From an uncultured Oscillospiraceae bacterium (GTDB lineage Bacteria > Bacillota > Clostridia > UBA1381): 6,844 nt of DNA. The first letter of the stretch is position 1; each line of letters opens with the position of its first letter. Location: the NCBI GenBank assembly GCA_945876665.1, contig CAMCPC010000066.1, forward strand, positions 1 to 6,844, read 5' to 3'. Positions 1 through 5,950 of this stretch are shown here, one piece after another. The position numbers and the translations under genes were made by a program. The notes beneath the pieces are model-generated. The model was given only the letters and a program-made list of their open reading frames with translations. It was not told where the DNA came from and made no database searches.

Positions 1-308
1 AGGGCGGAACGCTTGAATTGACGCTCACCATGCTTGCTCTTGTAAGACTTATGCTCCCAAAGGTGCTTCTGCCGTCCACAACGGCGCTCGGCACGATTGA
101 TCCTATGGGACGTGAAAAGGGATTTGACGCGGGCGCAAATGTTGTTATGCCTAATTTGTCACCGACAAATGTGCGCAAGGATTATTCTCTCTACGATAAC
201 AAAATATGCACAGGTGATGAAGCTGCTCAGTGCATTATGTGCCTTAAGGGACGAATTGAACGCGCCGGATATGAAATGGATATGGGGCGCGGCGATTCGC
301 TGATGTAG
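1..308 (+). CDS. hydE: [FeFe]-hydrogenase H-cluster maturase HydE, C-terminal part (5' truncated by window edge)
   Basis: HydE is a radical SAM enzyme that helps build the dithiolate-bridged di-iron subcluster of [FeFe] hydrogenase, together with HydF and HydG. Only the last 101 codons are here; the reading frame starts at base 3 and is open to the left edge, so the ATG and TTG codons inside it are not the true start. The recognisable C-terminal barrel section includes ELTLTMLALVRLMLP, then TTALGTIDPMGREKG, AGANVVMPNLSP and YDNKICTGDEA, a series typical of HydE and the related BioB-like radical SAM proteins. The CX3CX2C cluster motif would lie upstream, outside the window. The gene ends with TAG at 306-308 and is followed at once by a terminator, so it is the last gene of its transcript. 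Family placement rests on recognised motifs; a related HydE-like or PylB-like radical SAM protein is the main alternative. Confidence 0.87.
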   Translation, partial: GGTLELTLTMLALVRLMLPKVLLPSTTALGTIDPMGREKGFDAGANVVMPNLSPTNVRKDYSLYDNKICTGDEAAQCIMCLKGRIERAGYEMDMGRGDSLM

Positions 309-313
309 TTACG

Positions 314-355
314 AAAAACTGCTGTATCTGTATGGATACGGCAGTTTTTTTTTTT
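314..355 (+). terminator. Intrinsic terminator after hydE
   Basis: Arms 314-328 and 335-349 pair over 15 positions (AAAAACTGCTGTATC with GATACGGCAGTTTTT, one T-G wobble) around a six-base loop, TGTATG. A run of eleven T residues (345-355) follows. It starts six bases after the hydE stop codon and separates that transcript from the fructose operon. Confidence 0.93.
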
Positions 356-385
356 GATTATTTCACAAAAAAATGGGGAATACTA

Positions 386-404
386 AAACGATCAAAAACA
401 GTCA
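386..404 (+). promoter_or_regulatory. Candidate distal FruR operator (tandem 9-mers)
   Basis: Two 9-mers, AAACGATCA (386-394) and AAACAGTCA (396-404), are separated by a single A, giving a 10-base period. The arrangement matches the promoter-proximal pair at 526-544 at 15 of 19 positions, and all four differences are A/G transitions. DeoR-family regulators often bind tandem direct repeats about one helical turn apart (IolR is an example). Binding by the adjacent FruR is inferred from position and repetition only. Confidence 0.45.
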
Positions 405-408
405 CCCA

Positions 409-458
409 TATGTACAATATAACTAAAATTACTATATGTATGTGCAATATGTACAATA
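409..458. repeat. Three copies of an 11-mer, TATGTRCAATA, upstream of fruR
   Basis: Copies lie at 409-419 (TATGTACAATA), 439-449 (TATGTGCAATA) and 448-458 (TATGTACAATA, overlapping the second copy by two bases). Each is centred on TGTRCA, which is palindromic as TGTACA in the first and third. They sit between the two GTCA-type operator candidates in very AT-rich DNA. They could be sites for a second regulator, or chance similarity in AT-rich sequence; no known regulator is recognised. Confidence 0.5.
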
Positions 459-488
459 AAATCATATAATATTTGTGAATGAATATGA

Positions 489-517
489 TTGACTTTGACC
501 GAAAATGAATGTATAAT
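489..517 (+). promoter_or_regulatory. Sigma-A type promoter of the fructose operon
   Basis: A -35 box TTGACT (489-494) and a perfect -10 box TATAAT (512-517) are separated by 17 bases, the optimal spacing. Transcription would start near 523-526, leaving a leader of about 35 bases before fruR. The -35 box lies inside TTGACTTTGACCG (489-501), whose inverted counterparts occur downstream at 530-535 and 539-547, so a repressor bound there could block the polymerase. Confidence 0.85.
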
Positions 518-525
518 ATAAACAG

Positions 526-547
526 AAACAGTCAAGAACGGTCAAAG
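526..547 (+). promoter_or_regulatory. Candidate proximal FruR operator in the leader
   Basis: AAACAGTCA (526-534), a single A, and GAACGGTCA (536-544) form a direct repeat with a 10-base period. CGGTCAAAG (539-547) is the exact reverse complement of CTTTGACCG at 493-501, and AGTCAA (530-535) is that of the -35 box TTGACT. The site starts at about the predicted transcription start and touches the ribosome binding site (AAAGGGAGG, 544-552), a good place for autorepression. Assignment to FruR is inferred. Confidence 0.55.
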
Positions 548-560
548 GGAGGCGGAAGAA

Positions 561-1307
561 ATGTTGTCCGAAGAAAGGCTGGATGAGATAACGCGGATTG
601 TGAATGAACGAGGAAGTATAACAAATCAGGAGCTTGTACAGCTTATAGGAGCGTCGGAATCTACAATACGACGTGATATAACGGCCCTTGCCGAGGATAA
701 CCGGATTATAAGAGTACATGGCGGAGCAATGTCGGTTAATTCGGGAGTGAGCATGGAGGATTCAGACATCAATGCACGCAGAGAACAGTGCGGAGAGGAA
801 AAAAAGCAGATAGCAAGGTATGCAGCTTCGCTGATAAACAATAACGACCTTGTTTATATAGACGCAGGTACTACCACGGAATACATGATAGATTATATAA
901 CGGCGATGGGTGCGACCTTTGTGACAAATGCGCTGTCCCACGCAGTACAGCTTGCAAAACGCGGATTCAATGTGTATATAATAGGCGGACAGATAAAGTC
1001 AATTACCGAAGCAATTATAGATTCAGAAGCGATTATATCGCTCACGAAATATAACTTTACAAAAGGCTTTTTCGGAGTAAACGGAATAAGCCGTGACAGA
1101 GGACTTACAACACCGGATGTGCGAGAAGCAGATATAAAGAAATTTGCCATGAGCCGATGCACAAAAAAGTATGTGCTTTGCGATTCATCAAAATTCAATA
1201 AAATATCAAAGGCAACCTTTGCGATGCCGGACGAAGTGACAGTAATAACAGAAAAGATACCGGACAATTTCAGAGGTTATAAAATAAAGGAGGCGGATGA
1301 ATTATGA
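561..1307 (+). CDS. fruR: DeoR-family transcriptional repressor of the fructose operon (FruR)
   Basis: This cytoplasmic DNA-binding regulator has 248 residues, the usual length for the DeoR family. The N-terminal winged helix-turn-helix spans about residues 5-58, with the recognition helix in SESTIRRDITAL (about 32-43) followed by RIIRVHGGA (48-56). The C-terminal sugar-phosphate sensing domain (about 75-230) has the family landmarks YIDAGTTT (99-106), VTNAL (121-125), GVNGI (172-176), TTPD (183-186) and DSSKF (208-212). The start is the ATG at 561, eight bases after AAAGGGAGG (544-552). It is the first gene of the operon and its stop overlaps the fruK start (ATGA, 1304-1307), so the two are probably translationally coupled. 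DeoR-type FruR proteins commonly respond to fructose 1-phosphate; that ligand, and autoregulation through the operators upstream, are inferred from family and position. The operon content makes FruR the best name, although the sequence alone would also fit other DeoR sugar regulators. Confidence 0.9.
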   Translation: MLSEERLDEITRIVNERGSITNQELVQLIGASESTIRRDITALAEDNRIIRVHGGAMSVNSGVSMEDSDINARREQCGEEKKQIARYAASLINNNDLVYIDAGTTTEYMIDYITAMGATFVTNALSHAVQLAKRGFNVYIIGGQIKSITEAIIDSEAIISLTKYNFTKGFFGVNGISRDRGLTTPDVREADIKKFAMSRCTKKYVLCDSSKFNKISKATFAMPDEVTVITEKIPDNFRGYKIKEADEL

Positions 1308-2206
1308 TTTACACCATAACATTTAATCCTGCGCTGGACTATATTATGCTTGTTCCGCGGTGCGTTGAGGGAGAAGTCAACCGCACTGAATCGGAAAAAA
1401 TTATGGCAGGCGGAAAAGGAATAAATGTTTCCATTGTGCTGAATAATATGGGAGTAGAAAATACGGCACTTGGATTTGTTTCGGGATTTACAGGCGGAGA
1501 AATTGAAAGCATACTTAACAAAATGGGATGCAAAACTGATTTTATCAGACTTGATAACGGATTTTCGAGAATAAACGTAAAGATAAAATCAGACAAGGAA
1601 ACGGAAATAAACGGTCAGGGCCCGAATATATCGGATGAGGCAGTAAAGAAGCTTTATGAAAAGCTTGACACGCTGTCGGACGGAGATACGCTTGTGCTTG
1701 CCGGAAGCATACCGTCCACGCTTCCTGATTCAATTTACTGTGAAATAATGGACTATCTCAAGGATAAAAAGCTTAATATAGTAGTAGATGCCACAAGGGA
1801 TTTGCTTGTGAATGTGCTTAAATATAAGCCGTTCCTTATAAAGCCGAATAACCATGAGCTTGGTGAAATATTCGGCGTTGAGCTTAAGACGAGAGATGAG
1901 GTAGTGCCGTATGCAAAGAAAATGCAGGAGATGGGTGCGAGAAATGTGCTTGTTTCAATGGCAGGTGAGGGTGCTGTGCTTGCGGACGAAAACGGTGAGG
2001 TATACGAAAGCGAAGCGCCCAAGGGCAAGCTTGTGAATTCCACAGGAGCAGGCGACTCAATGGTTGCCGGATTCCTTGCCGGATATATGGAAAGGAAAGA
2101 TTTTCTGTACGCGTTTAAAATGGGACTTTCGGCGGGAAGCGCCAGCGCATTTTCGGAAGATCTTGCAACGAAGGAAGAAATTTTAAAGGTTTATAAAACA
2201 ATATAA
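1304..2206 (+). CDS. fruK: 1-phosphofructokinase (FruK, PfkB family)
   Basis: FruK phosphorylates fructose 1-phosphate with ATP to give fructose 1,6-bisphosphate (EC 2.7.1.56), feeding PTS-imported fructose into glycolysis in the cytoplasm. The protein has 300 residues, normal for the family. It opens with MIYTITFNPALDY, typical of the 1-phosphofructokinase/tagatose-6-phosphate kinase group. The first PfkB signature is AGGKGINVS (35-43). The second is STGAGDSMVAGF, in which Asp251 of GAGDS (248-252) is the expected catalytic base and the glycines form the anion hole. KPNNHEL, also common in this group, lies mid-protein. A ribosome binding site, AAAGGAGG (1286-1293), lies inside the end of fruR, 10 bases before the ATG. 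LacC-type tagatose-6-phosphate kinase is the nearest alternative by sequence, but the position between a DeoR regulator and a fructose-type PTS permease favours FruK. Confidence 0.93.
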   Translation: MIYTITFNPALDYIMLVPRCVEGEVNRTESEKIMAGGKGINVSIVLNNMGVENTALGFVSGFTGGEIESILNKMGCKTDFIRLDNGFSRINVKIKSDKETEINGQGPNISDEAVKKLYEKLDTLSDGDTLVLAGSIPSTLPDSIYCEIMDYLKDKKLNIVVDATRDLLVNVLKYKPFLIKPNNHELGEIFGVELKTRDEVVPYAKKMQEMGARNVLVSMAGEGAVLADENGEVYESEAPKGKLVNSTGAGDSMVAGFLAGYMERKDFLYAFKMGLSAGSASAFSEDLATKEEILKVYKTI

Positions 2207-2219
2207 GGAGGTAAAAACT

Positions 2220-4193
2220 ATGCGTATCACAGATTTACTGGCAAAGGAAAGTATTGAACTACGAGGTACACCAAAAACCAAGGAGGAAACAATAGGTGCA
2301 ATGGCTGACCTTATGGAGAAAAGCGGAAAGATTTCCGATAAAAAGGGGTACATTGCAGGGCTTTTGCGCAGAGAGGAAGAAAGCACCACGGCAGTAGGCG
2401 AGGGAATTGCCATTCCGCACTATAAGGGAGCGGCAGTAAAAAGACCGGGACTTGCGGCAATGGTGGTAAAGGACGGAACGGACTTTGACTCAATCGACGG
2501 CGAACCTGTTAAGCTGATTTTTGCGATTGCAGCGCCGGACACAAAGGAAAATGTTCATCTTGATGTACTAAGCAAGCTGTCCGTTTTGCTTATGGACGAG
2601 GAATTTTCAAAAAATCTTATCAATGCGAAATCGGTTGATGAATTTATTGCAGTTATCGACAAGGCTGAAACGGCAAAGGACGCAGAGGACGGAGCAGAGG
2701 AAAAAGCGGCGGCTTCGGGCGCGGTTAAGCTTCTGGCAGTAACAGGCTGTCCTACGGGTATTGCACATACTTACATGGCTGCCGAAGGCTTGCAGAAAGC
2801 GGCTGAAAAAGCAGGCTGTTCTATAAAGGTTGAAACAAGAGGCTCGGGCGGAGCAAAAAATGTACTTACCGATTCGGAAATCGCAGAGGCTGACTGTATA
2901 ATCGTTGCGGCTGATACAAAAGTGCCTATGGAACGCTTTAACGGCAAAAAGGTAATTGTAACACAGGTAAGTGACGGTATTTCAAAGGCTGATGAGCTTG
3001 TTGCAAAGGCAGTAAAGGGTGATGTGCCGATATTTACAGCAAAGGACACCGGCTCAGAGGGCGCAGCAAAGGCAGAGGGTAAGGAAGGTATAGGACATCA
3101 GATTTATAAACACCTTATGAGCGGTGTTTCGCATATGCTTCCGTTCGTTATCGGCGGCGGTATACTGATAGCCATTGCATTTTTGCTTGATGACTTTACG
3201 ATTGATCCGGGCAATTTCGGTATGAATACACCGATTGCGGCATTCTTCAAAACAATCGGCGGAGTGGCATTCGGACTTATGCTTCCTGTGCTTGCCGGAT
3301 ATATCGCATATTCAATTGCTGACCGTCCCGGTCTTGCAGTCGGATTTGTGGGCGGTATGCTCGCTTCGACAGGCAACAGTATTGTTGAATTTCAGAGTGC
3401 ATATTCCGGCGGCTTGCAGGGTTATCTTGCAAACACCGTATTCAACGCTTCGGGTACAACGGTATCGGGTTTCCTCGGCGCACTTGTGGCTGGCTTTGTA
3501 GCAGGTTATATAGTTCTTCTGCTAAGGAAGCTGTTCTCAAAGCTACCTGAAAGCCTTGAGGGTATCAAGCCGACACTTCTGTATCCTGTGCTTGGAATAT
3601 TTATCATGGGCGCGCTTATGCTGTTCATTTTCAATCCGGTAATCGGTGTTGTGAATGACGCGCTTGCAAATCTTCTTAACAGCATGGGTTCATCTTCAAA
3701 GATAATTCTTGGTCTTGTACTCGGCGGTATGATGGCTATTGATATGGGCGGACCTATCAATAAGGCGGCATACGTATTCGGTACAATGGCAATAGCGCAG
3801 GGAAATTATGATATTATGGCGGCAGTTATGATAGGCGGTATGGTTCCTCCTATAGGTATTGCTCTTGCAACAACCTTCTTCAAAAGCCGTTTCACAAAGG
3901 CAGAACGTCAATCGGGTATTTCAAACTACGTTATGGGCCTTGCATTCATCACAGAGGGTGCGATCCCGTTTGCGGCATCTGACCCGCTTCACGTAATACC
4001 GGCTACAGCAATAGGCTCGGCAGCTGCAGGCGCGTTGTCGATGATGTTCAACTGTACACTTATGGCACCTCACGGCGGAATATTCGTATTCCCTGTTGTA
4101 GGAAACTGGCCTATGTATCTTGTATCATTGCTTGCAGGCTCAGTAGTGACAATGCTGCTGCTTGCACTCTTAAAGAAACCTATAAATAAATAA
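2220..4193 (+). CDS. fruA: PTS fructose transporter subunit IIABC (single chain)
   Basis: This membrane permease imports fructose and phosphorylates it to fructose 1-phosphate. Its 657 residues carry three domains in order. IIA (about 1-148) has the phosphorylated histidine His67 in GIAIPHYKG. IIB (about 169-265) has the phosphocysteine Cys177 in VTGCPTGIAHT, the standard fructose-type IIB motif. IIC (about 293-655) is a multi-spanning membrane domain with hydrophobic segments near 303-323, 345-368, 413-437, 452-476, 494-510, 530-553, 585-606 and 631-650, and the fructose-IIC motifs GGPINKAAY (510-518) and ITEGAIPFAASDP (577-589). Ala/Glu/Lys-rich linkers at about 150-168 and 265-290 separate the domains. 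No HPr-like domain is fused here; HPr is the next gene. AAGGAGG (2205-2211) overlaps the fruK stop and lies eight bases before the ATG. The gene follows fruK after 13 bases, so the two are surely co-transcribed. Mannitol or mannose-type specificity within the fructose family cannot be fully excluded, but fruK makes fructose much the most likely substrate. Confidence 0.94.
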   Translation: MRITDLLAKESIELRGTPKTKEETIGAMADLMEKSGKISDKKGYIAGLLRREEESTTAVGEGIAIPHYKGAAVKRPGLAAMVVKDGTDFDSIDGEPVKLIFAIAAPDTKENVHLDVLSKLSVLLMDEEFSKNLINAKSVDEFIAVIDKAETAKDAEDGAEEKAAASGAVKLLAVTGCPTGIAHTYMAAEGLQKAAEKAGCSIKVETRGSGGAKNVLTDSEIAEADCIIVAADTKVPMERFNGKKVIVTQVSDGISKADELVAKAVKGDVPIFTAKDTGSEGAAKAEGKEGIGHQIYKHLMSGVSHMLPFVIGGGILIAIAFLLDDFTIDPGNFGMNTPIAAFFKTIGGVAFGLMLPVLAGYIAYSIADRPGLAVGFVGGMLASTGNSIVEFQSAYSGGLQGYLANTVFNASGTTVSGFLGALVAGFVAGYIVLLLRKLFSKLPESLEGIKPTLLYPVLGIFIMGALMLFIFNPVIGVVNDALANLLNSMGSSSKIILGLVLGGMMAIDMGGPINKAAYVFGTMAIAQGNYDIMAAVMIGGMVPPIGIALATTFFKSRFTKAERQSGISNYVMGLAFITEGAIPFAASDPLHVIPATAIGSAAAGALSMMFNCTLMAPHGGIFVFPVVGNWPMYLVSLLAGSVVTMLLLALLKKPINK

Positions 4194-4213
4194 TGTAAAA
4201 GGAGAAATAAGAA

Positions 4214-4471
4214 ATGAAAGAATTTAACTACACAATTACAGACCCTCAGGGCGTACACGCAAGACCGGCAGGAATCCTTGTAAAGGAAGCTGCAAAGTAT
4301 GAGTCAAATATCACAATTGAAAAGGACGGCAAGACAGGCGACGCAAAGAGAATATTTGCGGTAATGGGACTTGGTGTTAAATGCGGACAGACAATCACAG
4401 TAAAGGTTGAAGGTCCTGATGAGGACGAGGCAGCAAAGGCTGTTGAAGAATTTTTAAAAGCAAATCTCTAA
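4214..4471 (+). CDS. ptsH: Phosphocarrier protein HPr
   Basis: HPr carries phosphate from enzyme I to the IIA domains of PTS permeases. This cytoplasmic protein has 85 residues, normal for HPr. The active-site region is DPQGVHARPAG (10-20), with His15 as the residue phosphorylated by enzyme I and Arg17 beside it. In the region that holds regulatory Ser46 in Bacillus HPr (KSIMGVMSLG), this protein reads AKRIFAVMGLG, placing Arg46 at that site, so control by HPr kinase at residue 46 should be absent. Conserved G-L-G and G-rich C-terminal features remain. It starts eight bases after AAAGGAGA (4198-4205) and 20 bases after the permease, making it the last gene of the operon, ahead of the hairpin at 4492. 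No enzyme I gene follows. Whether this is the general HPr of the cell or one dedicated to fructose uptake cannot be decided from this window. Confidence 0.94.
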   Translation: MKEFNYTITDPQGVHARPAGILVKEAAKYESNITIEKDGKTGDAKRIFAVMGLGVKCGQTITVKVEGPDEDEAAKAVEEFLKANL

Positions 4472-4491
4472 ATCTTGAAATAATCCCCCGA

Positions 4492-4518
4492 AAAACGGAC
4501 AGCTCAGCTGTCCGTTTT
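4492..4518. terminator. Bidirectional intrinsic terminator between ptsH and aroA
   Basis: AAAACGGACAGC (4492-4503) and GCTGTCCGTTTT (4507-4518) form a perfect 12-bp stem around a TCA loop. Read rightward it ends in four T residues, 21 bases after the ptsH stop. Read leftward it ends in five T residues (complement of 4491-4495), about 60 bases after the aroA stop. It therefore plausibly ends both convergent transcripts. The short T tracts suggest only moderate strength. Confidence 0.82.
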
Positions 4519-4579
4519 GACTTGTAGGCAAATTATAATTTATGGCTTTGTCTTGAGCGATGTTTAATAGTTGTTTTAA

Positions 4580-5845
4580 TTATTCGCCAAGTTTATAAAA
4601 ATCATCGAAGAATGTCGGGTATGACACACACGCACAGTCGCTGTCATCAAGAGTTGACTCGCCGTCAGCTAATTGAGCAAGCACCGTCAGGCTCATAGCC
4701 ATTCTGTGGTCGCCGTAGGTTTTGAAATCGGCACCGTGAATGGCCTTGCCTCCGTTTATAATCATTCCGTCATCAGTTTCTGTAATATCAATACCGCATT
4801 TTGTGAATTCGTCCACAACGGCACGAATTCTGTTTGTTTCCTTGACCTTTAATTCCTGAGCGTCCTTAATAACTGTTTCGCCATCGGCAAACACTGCCGC
4901 AACGGCAATAACGGGAAGCTCATCTATAAGGCGCGGGATAATATCTCCGCCGATTGTTGTACCCTTTAAGGACGATGAACGGACGGTTATATCCGCTACG
5001 CTTTCGCCTGCGCTTGTGCGCATGTTTTCAAGCGTAATATCCGCGCCCATATCCTTGAGAACGTCTATAATTCCTGTTCTTGTTGGGTTAACACCCACAT
5101 TTGTTATTGTAATTTCCGAATTCGGCATAACTGCGCCAAGCACCATGAAGAATGCCGCAGAAGAAATATCTCCCGGCACATCAACATTTACAGCTGAAAG
5201 ATTTTTTGTTGTTTTAACAGTAATATCAAGACCGTTTACGTCTATATCCGCGCCCATAGCGCCGAGCATTAGCTCCGTATGATCGCGCGATTTTTCAATT
5301 TCGCGCACAATCGTTTCGCCCTCGGCGTAAAGTCCCGCAAGGATAATCGCCGTTTTTACCTGAGCGGACGCGACAGGCATTTTGTAATCTATTCCGTGAA
5401 GTTTTGTTCCTGTTATGTAAAGAGGGCAGTATTCATTCTCAATCTTTGCGCCCATAAGCGAAAGCGGCTTTGTAACTCTGCCCATTGGACGCTTCTGAAT
5501 TGACGCGTCACCGGTGATAGAGGTATCAAAGTCCTGTGCCGATAAAATACCGCACAAAAGACGTGTTGTAGTGCCGCTGTTGCCTGTATACAGCATATCC
5601 TGCGGCTTTTTAAGACCTTTAAGACCATTACCTTTGACGGTGACGTTTTCGCCGTTCACATTTATATCTACACCCATTTTGCGGAAACAATCTATAGTCG
5701 AAAGACAGTCCGCACCCTTAAGAAATCCTGTTATTTCCGTTATGCCGTCAGCGAGTGAGCCGAGCATTACCGCACGGTGGGAGATGGATTTATCTCCGGG
5801 AACCTTTACAGAGCCGTTTGACTTTGAAATCTTTTTTATAACCAT
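4580..5845 (-). CDS. aroA: 3-phosphoshikimate 1-carboxyvinyltransferase (EPSP synthase)
   Basis: This enzyme joins shikimate 3-phosphate and phosphoenolpyruvate to form EPSP (EC 2.5.1.19), the sixth step of the shikimate pathway to aromatic amino acids, in the cytoplasm. Starting at the ATG at 5845 it has 421 residues, close to the usual 427 or so. Active-site motifs appear in order: VPGDKSISHR (15-24), GNSGTTTR (88-95), KRPMGR (118-123), SAQVK (160-164), SRDHTE (186-191), DELP (308-311, with Asp308 as the expected catalytic acid/base), KETNR (335-339) and GDHRMAM (378-384). The GNSGTTTR and VSYPTFF versions fit the Firmicutes type; Gly91 is at the position where some glyphosate-tolerant enzymes have Ala. 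The frame is open to an ATG at 5926, but the extra 27 residues are not family-like and would overlap the predicted promoter, while GGAGG lies six bases before 5845. The gene stands alone, convergent with ptsH and divergent from the flippase. Confidence 0.96.
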   Translation of the reverse strand: MVIKKISKSNGSVKVPGDKSISHRAVMLGSLADGITEITGFLKGADCLSTIDCFRKMGVDINVNGENVTVKGNGLKGLKKPQDMLYTGNSGTTTRLLCGILSAQDFDTSITGDASIQKRPMGRVTKPLSLMGAKIENEYCPLYITGTKLHGIDYKMPVASAQVKTAIILAGLYAEGETIVREIEKSRDHTELMLGAMGADIDVNGLDITVKTTKNLSAVNVDVPGDISSAAFFMVLGAVMPNSEITITNVGVNPTRTGIIDVLKDMGADITLENMRTSAGESVADITVRSSSLKGTTIGGDIIPRLIDELPVIAVAAVFADGETVIKDAQELKVKETNRIRAVVDEFTKCGIDITETDDGMIINGGKAIHGADFKTYGDHRMAMSLTVLAQLADGESTLDDSDCACVSYPTFFDDFYKLGE

Positions 5846-5851
5846 TTTAAT

Positions 5852-5856
5852 CCTCC
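5852..5856 (-). promoter_or_regulatory. aroA ribosome binding site
   Basis: The minus strand reads GGAGG here, six bases ahead of the ATG at 5845. It decides the aroA start against the longer frame beginning at 5926. Confidence 0.88.
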
Positions 5857-5897
5857 GTATAATTAAAGCCCGTAGCTTTTCTTTCATATGCTGTTTT

Positions 5898-5926
5898 ATT
5901 ATATCATAAATATGGTGTAAAGACAA
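5898..5926 (-). promoter_or_regulatory. Predicted sigma-A promoter of aroA
   Basis: On the minus strand a -35 box TTGTCT (5926-5921; four of six consensus bases) and a perfect -10 box TATAAT (5903-5898) are 17 bases apart. Transcription would begin near 5890, giving a leader of about 45 bases. No operator, riboswitch or attenuator is visible in that leader. Confidence 0.72.
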
Positions 5927-5950
5927 GTTTTAAATAATGTGGAGGAATTT

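Noticed and set aside
18..308. A small independent gene starting at TTG 18
   Set aside because: The frame is open upstream to the window edge and the residues before it (GGTLE) continue the HydE-like sequence, so this is the 3' end of a larger gene.
383..396. Possible catabolite response element (cre) around AAAACGATCAAA
   Set aside because: It has the central CG but misses several other required positions of the cre consensus (TGWNANCGNTNWCA) and is better explained as part of the tandem 9-mer.
465..470. Second TATAAT upstream of fruR as an extra promoter
   Set aside because: No acceptable -35 box lies 16-18 bases upstream (the sequence there is about GTGCAA), and the DNA is AT-rich enough to give such hexamers by chance.
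309..560. Riboswitch, tRNA, small RNA or CRISPR in the region upstream of fruR
   Set aside because: Beyond the terminator, promoter and short repeats there is no conserved RNA fold, cloverleaf or regularly spaced longer repeat. The predicted leader is only about 35 bases, too short for a typical riboswitch.
5016..5909. Several plus-strand open frames antisense to aroA (for example 5514-5909)
   Set aside because: They lie wholly or almost wholly opposite the well-supported aroA, have no recognisable protein motifs and reflect its codon bias on the other strand.
5846..5926. A 27-residue N-terminal extension of EPSP synthase from an upstream in-frame ATG at 5926
   Set aside because: The extra residues do not resemble the family, the ATG overlaps the predicted -35 box, and a GGAGG lies correctly placed before the ATG at 5845, which gives the typical protein start just ahead of VPGDKSISHR.
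5904..5940. Plus-strand promoter for the flippase gene in the aroA intergenic region
   Set aside because: TAAATA- and TAAAGA-like hexamers occur, but none is paired with a credible -35 box at proper spacing. A promoter is likely somewhere here, but its position cannot be supported.
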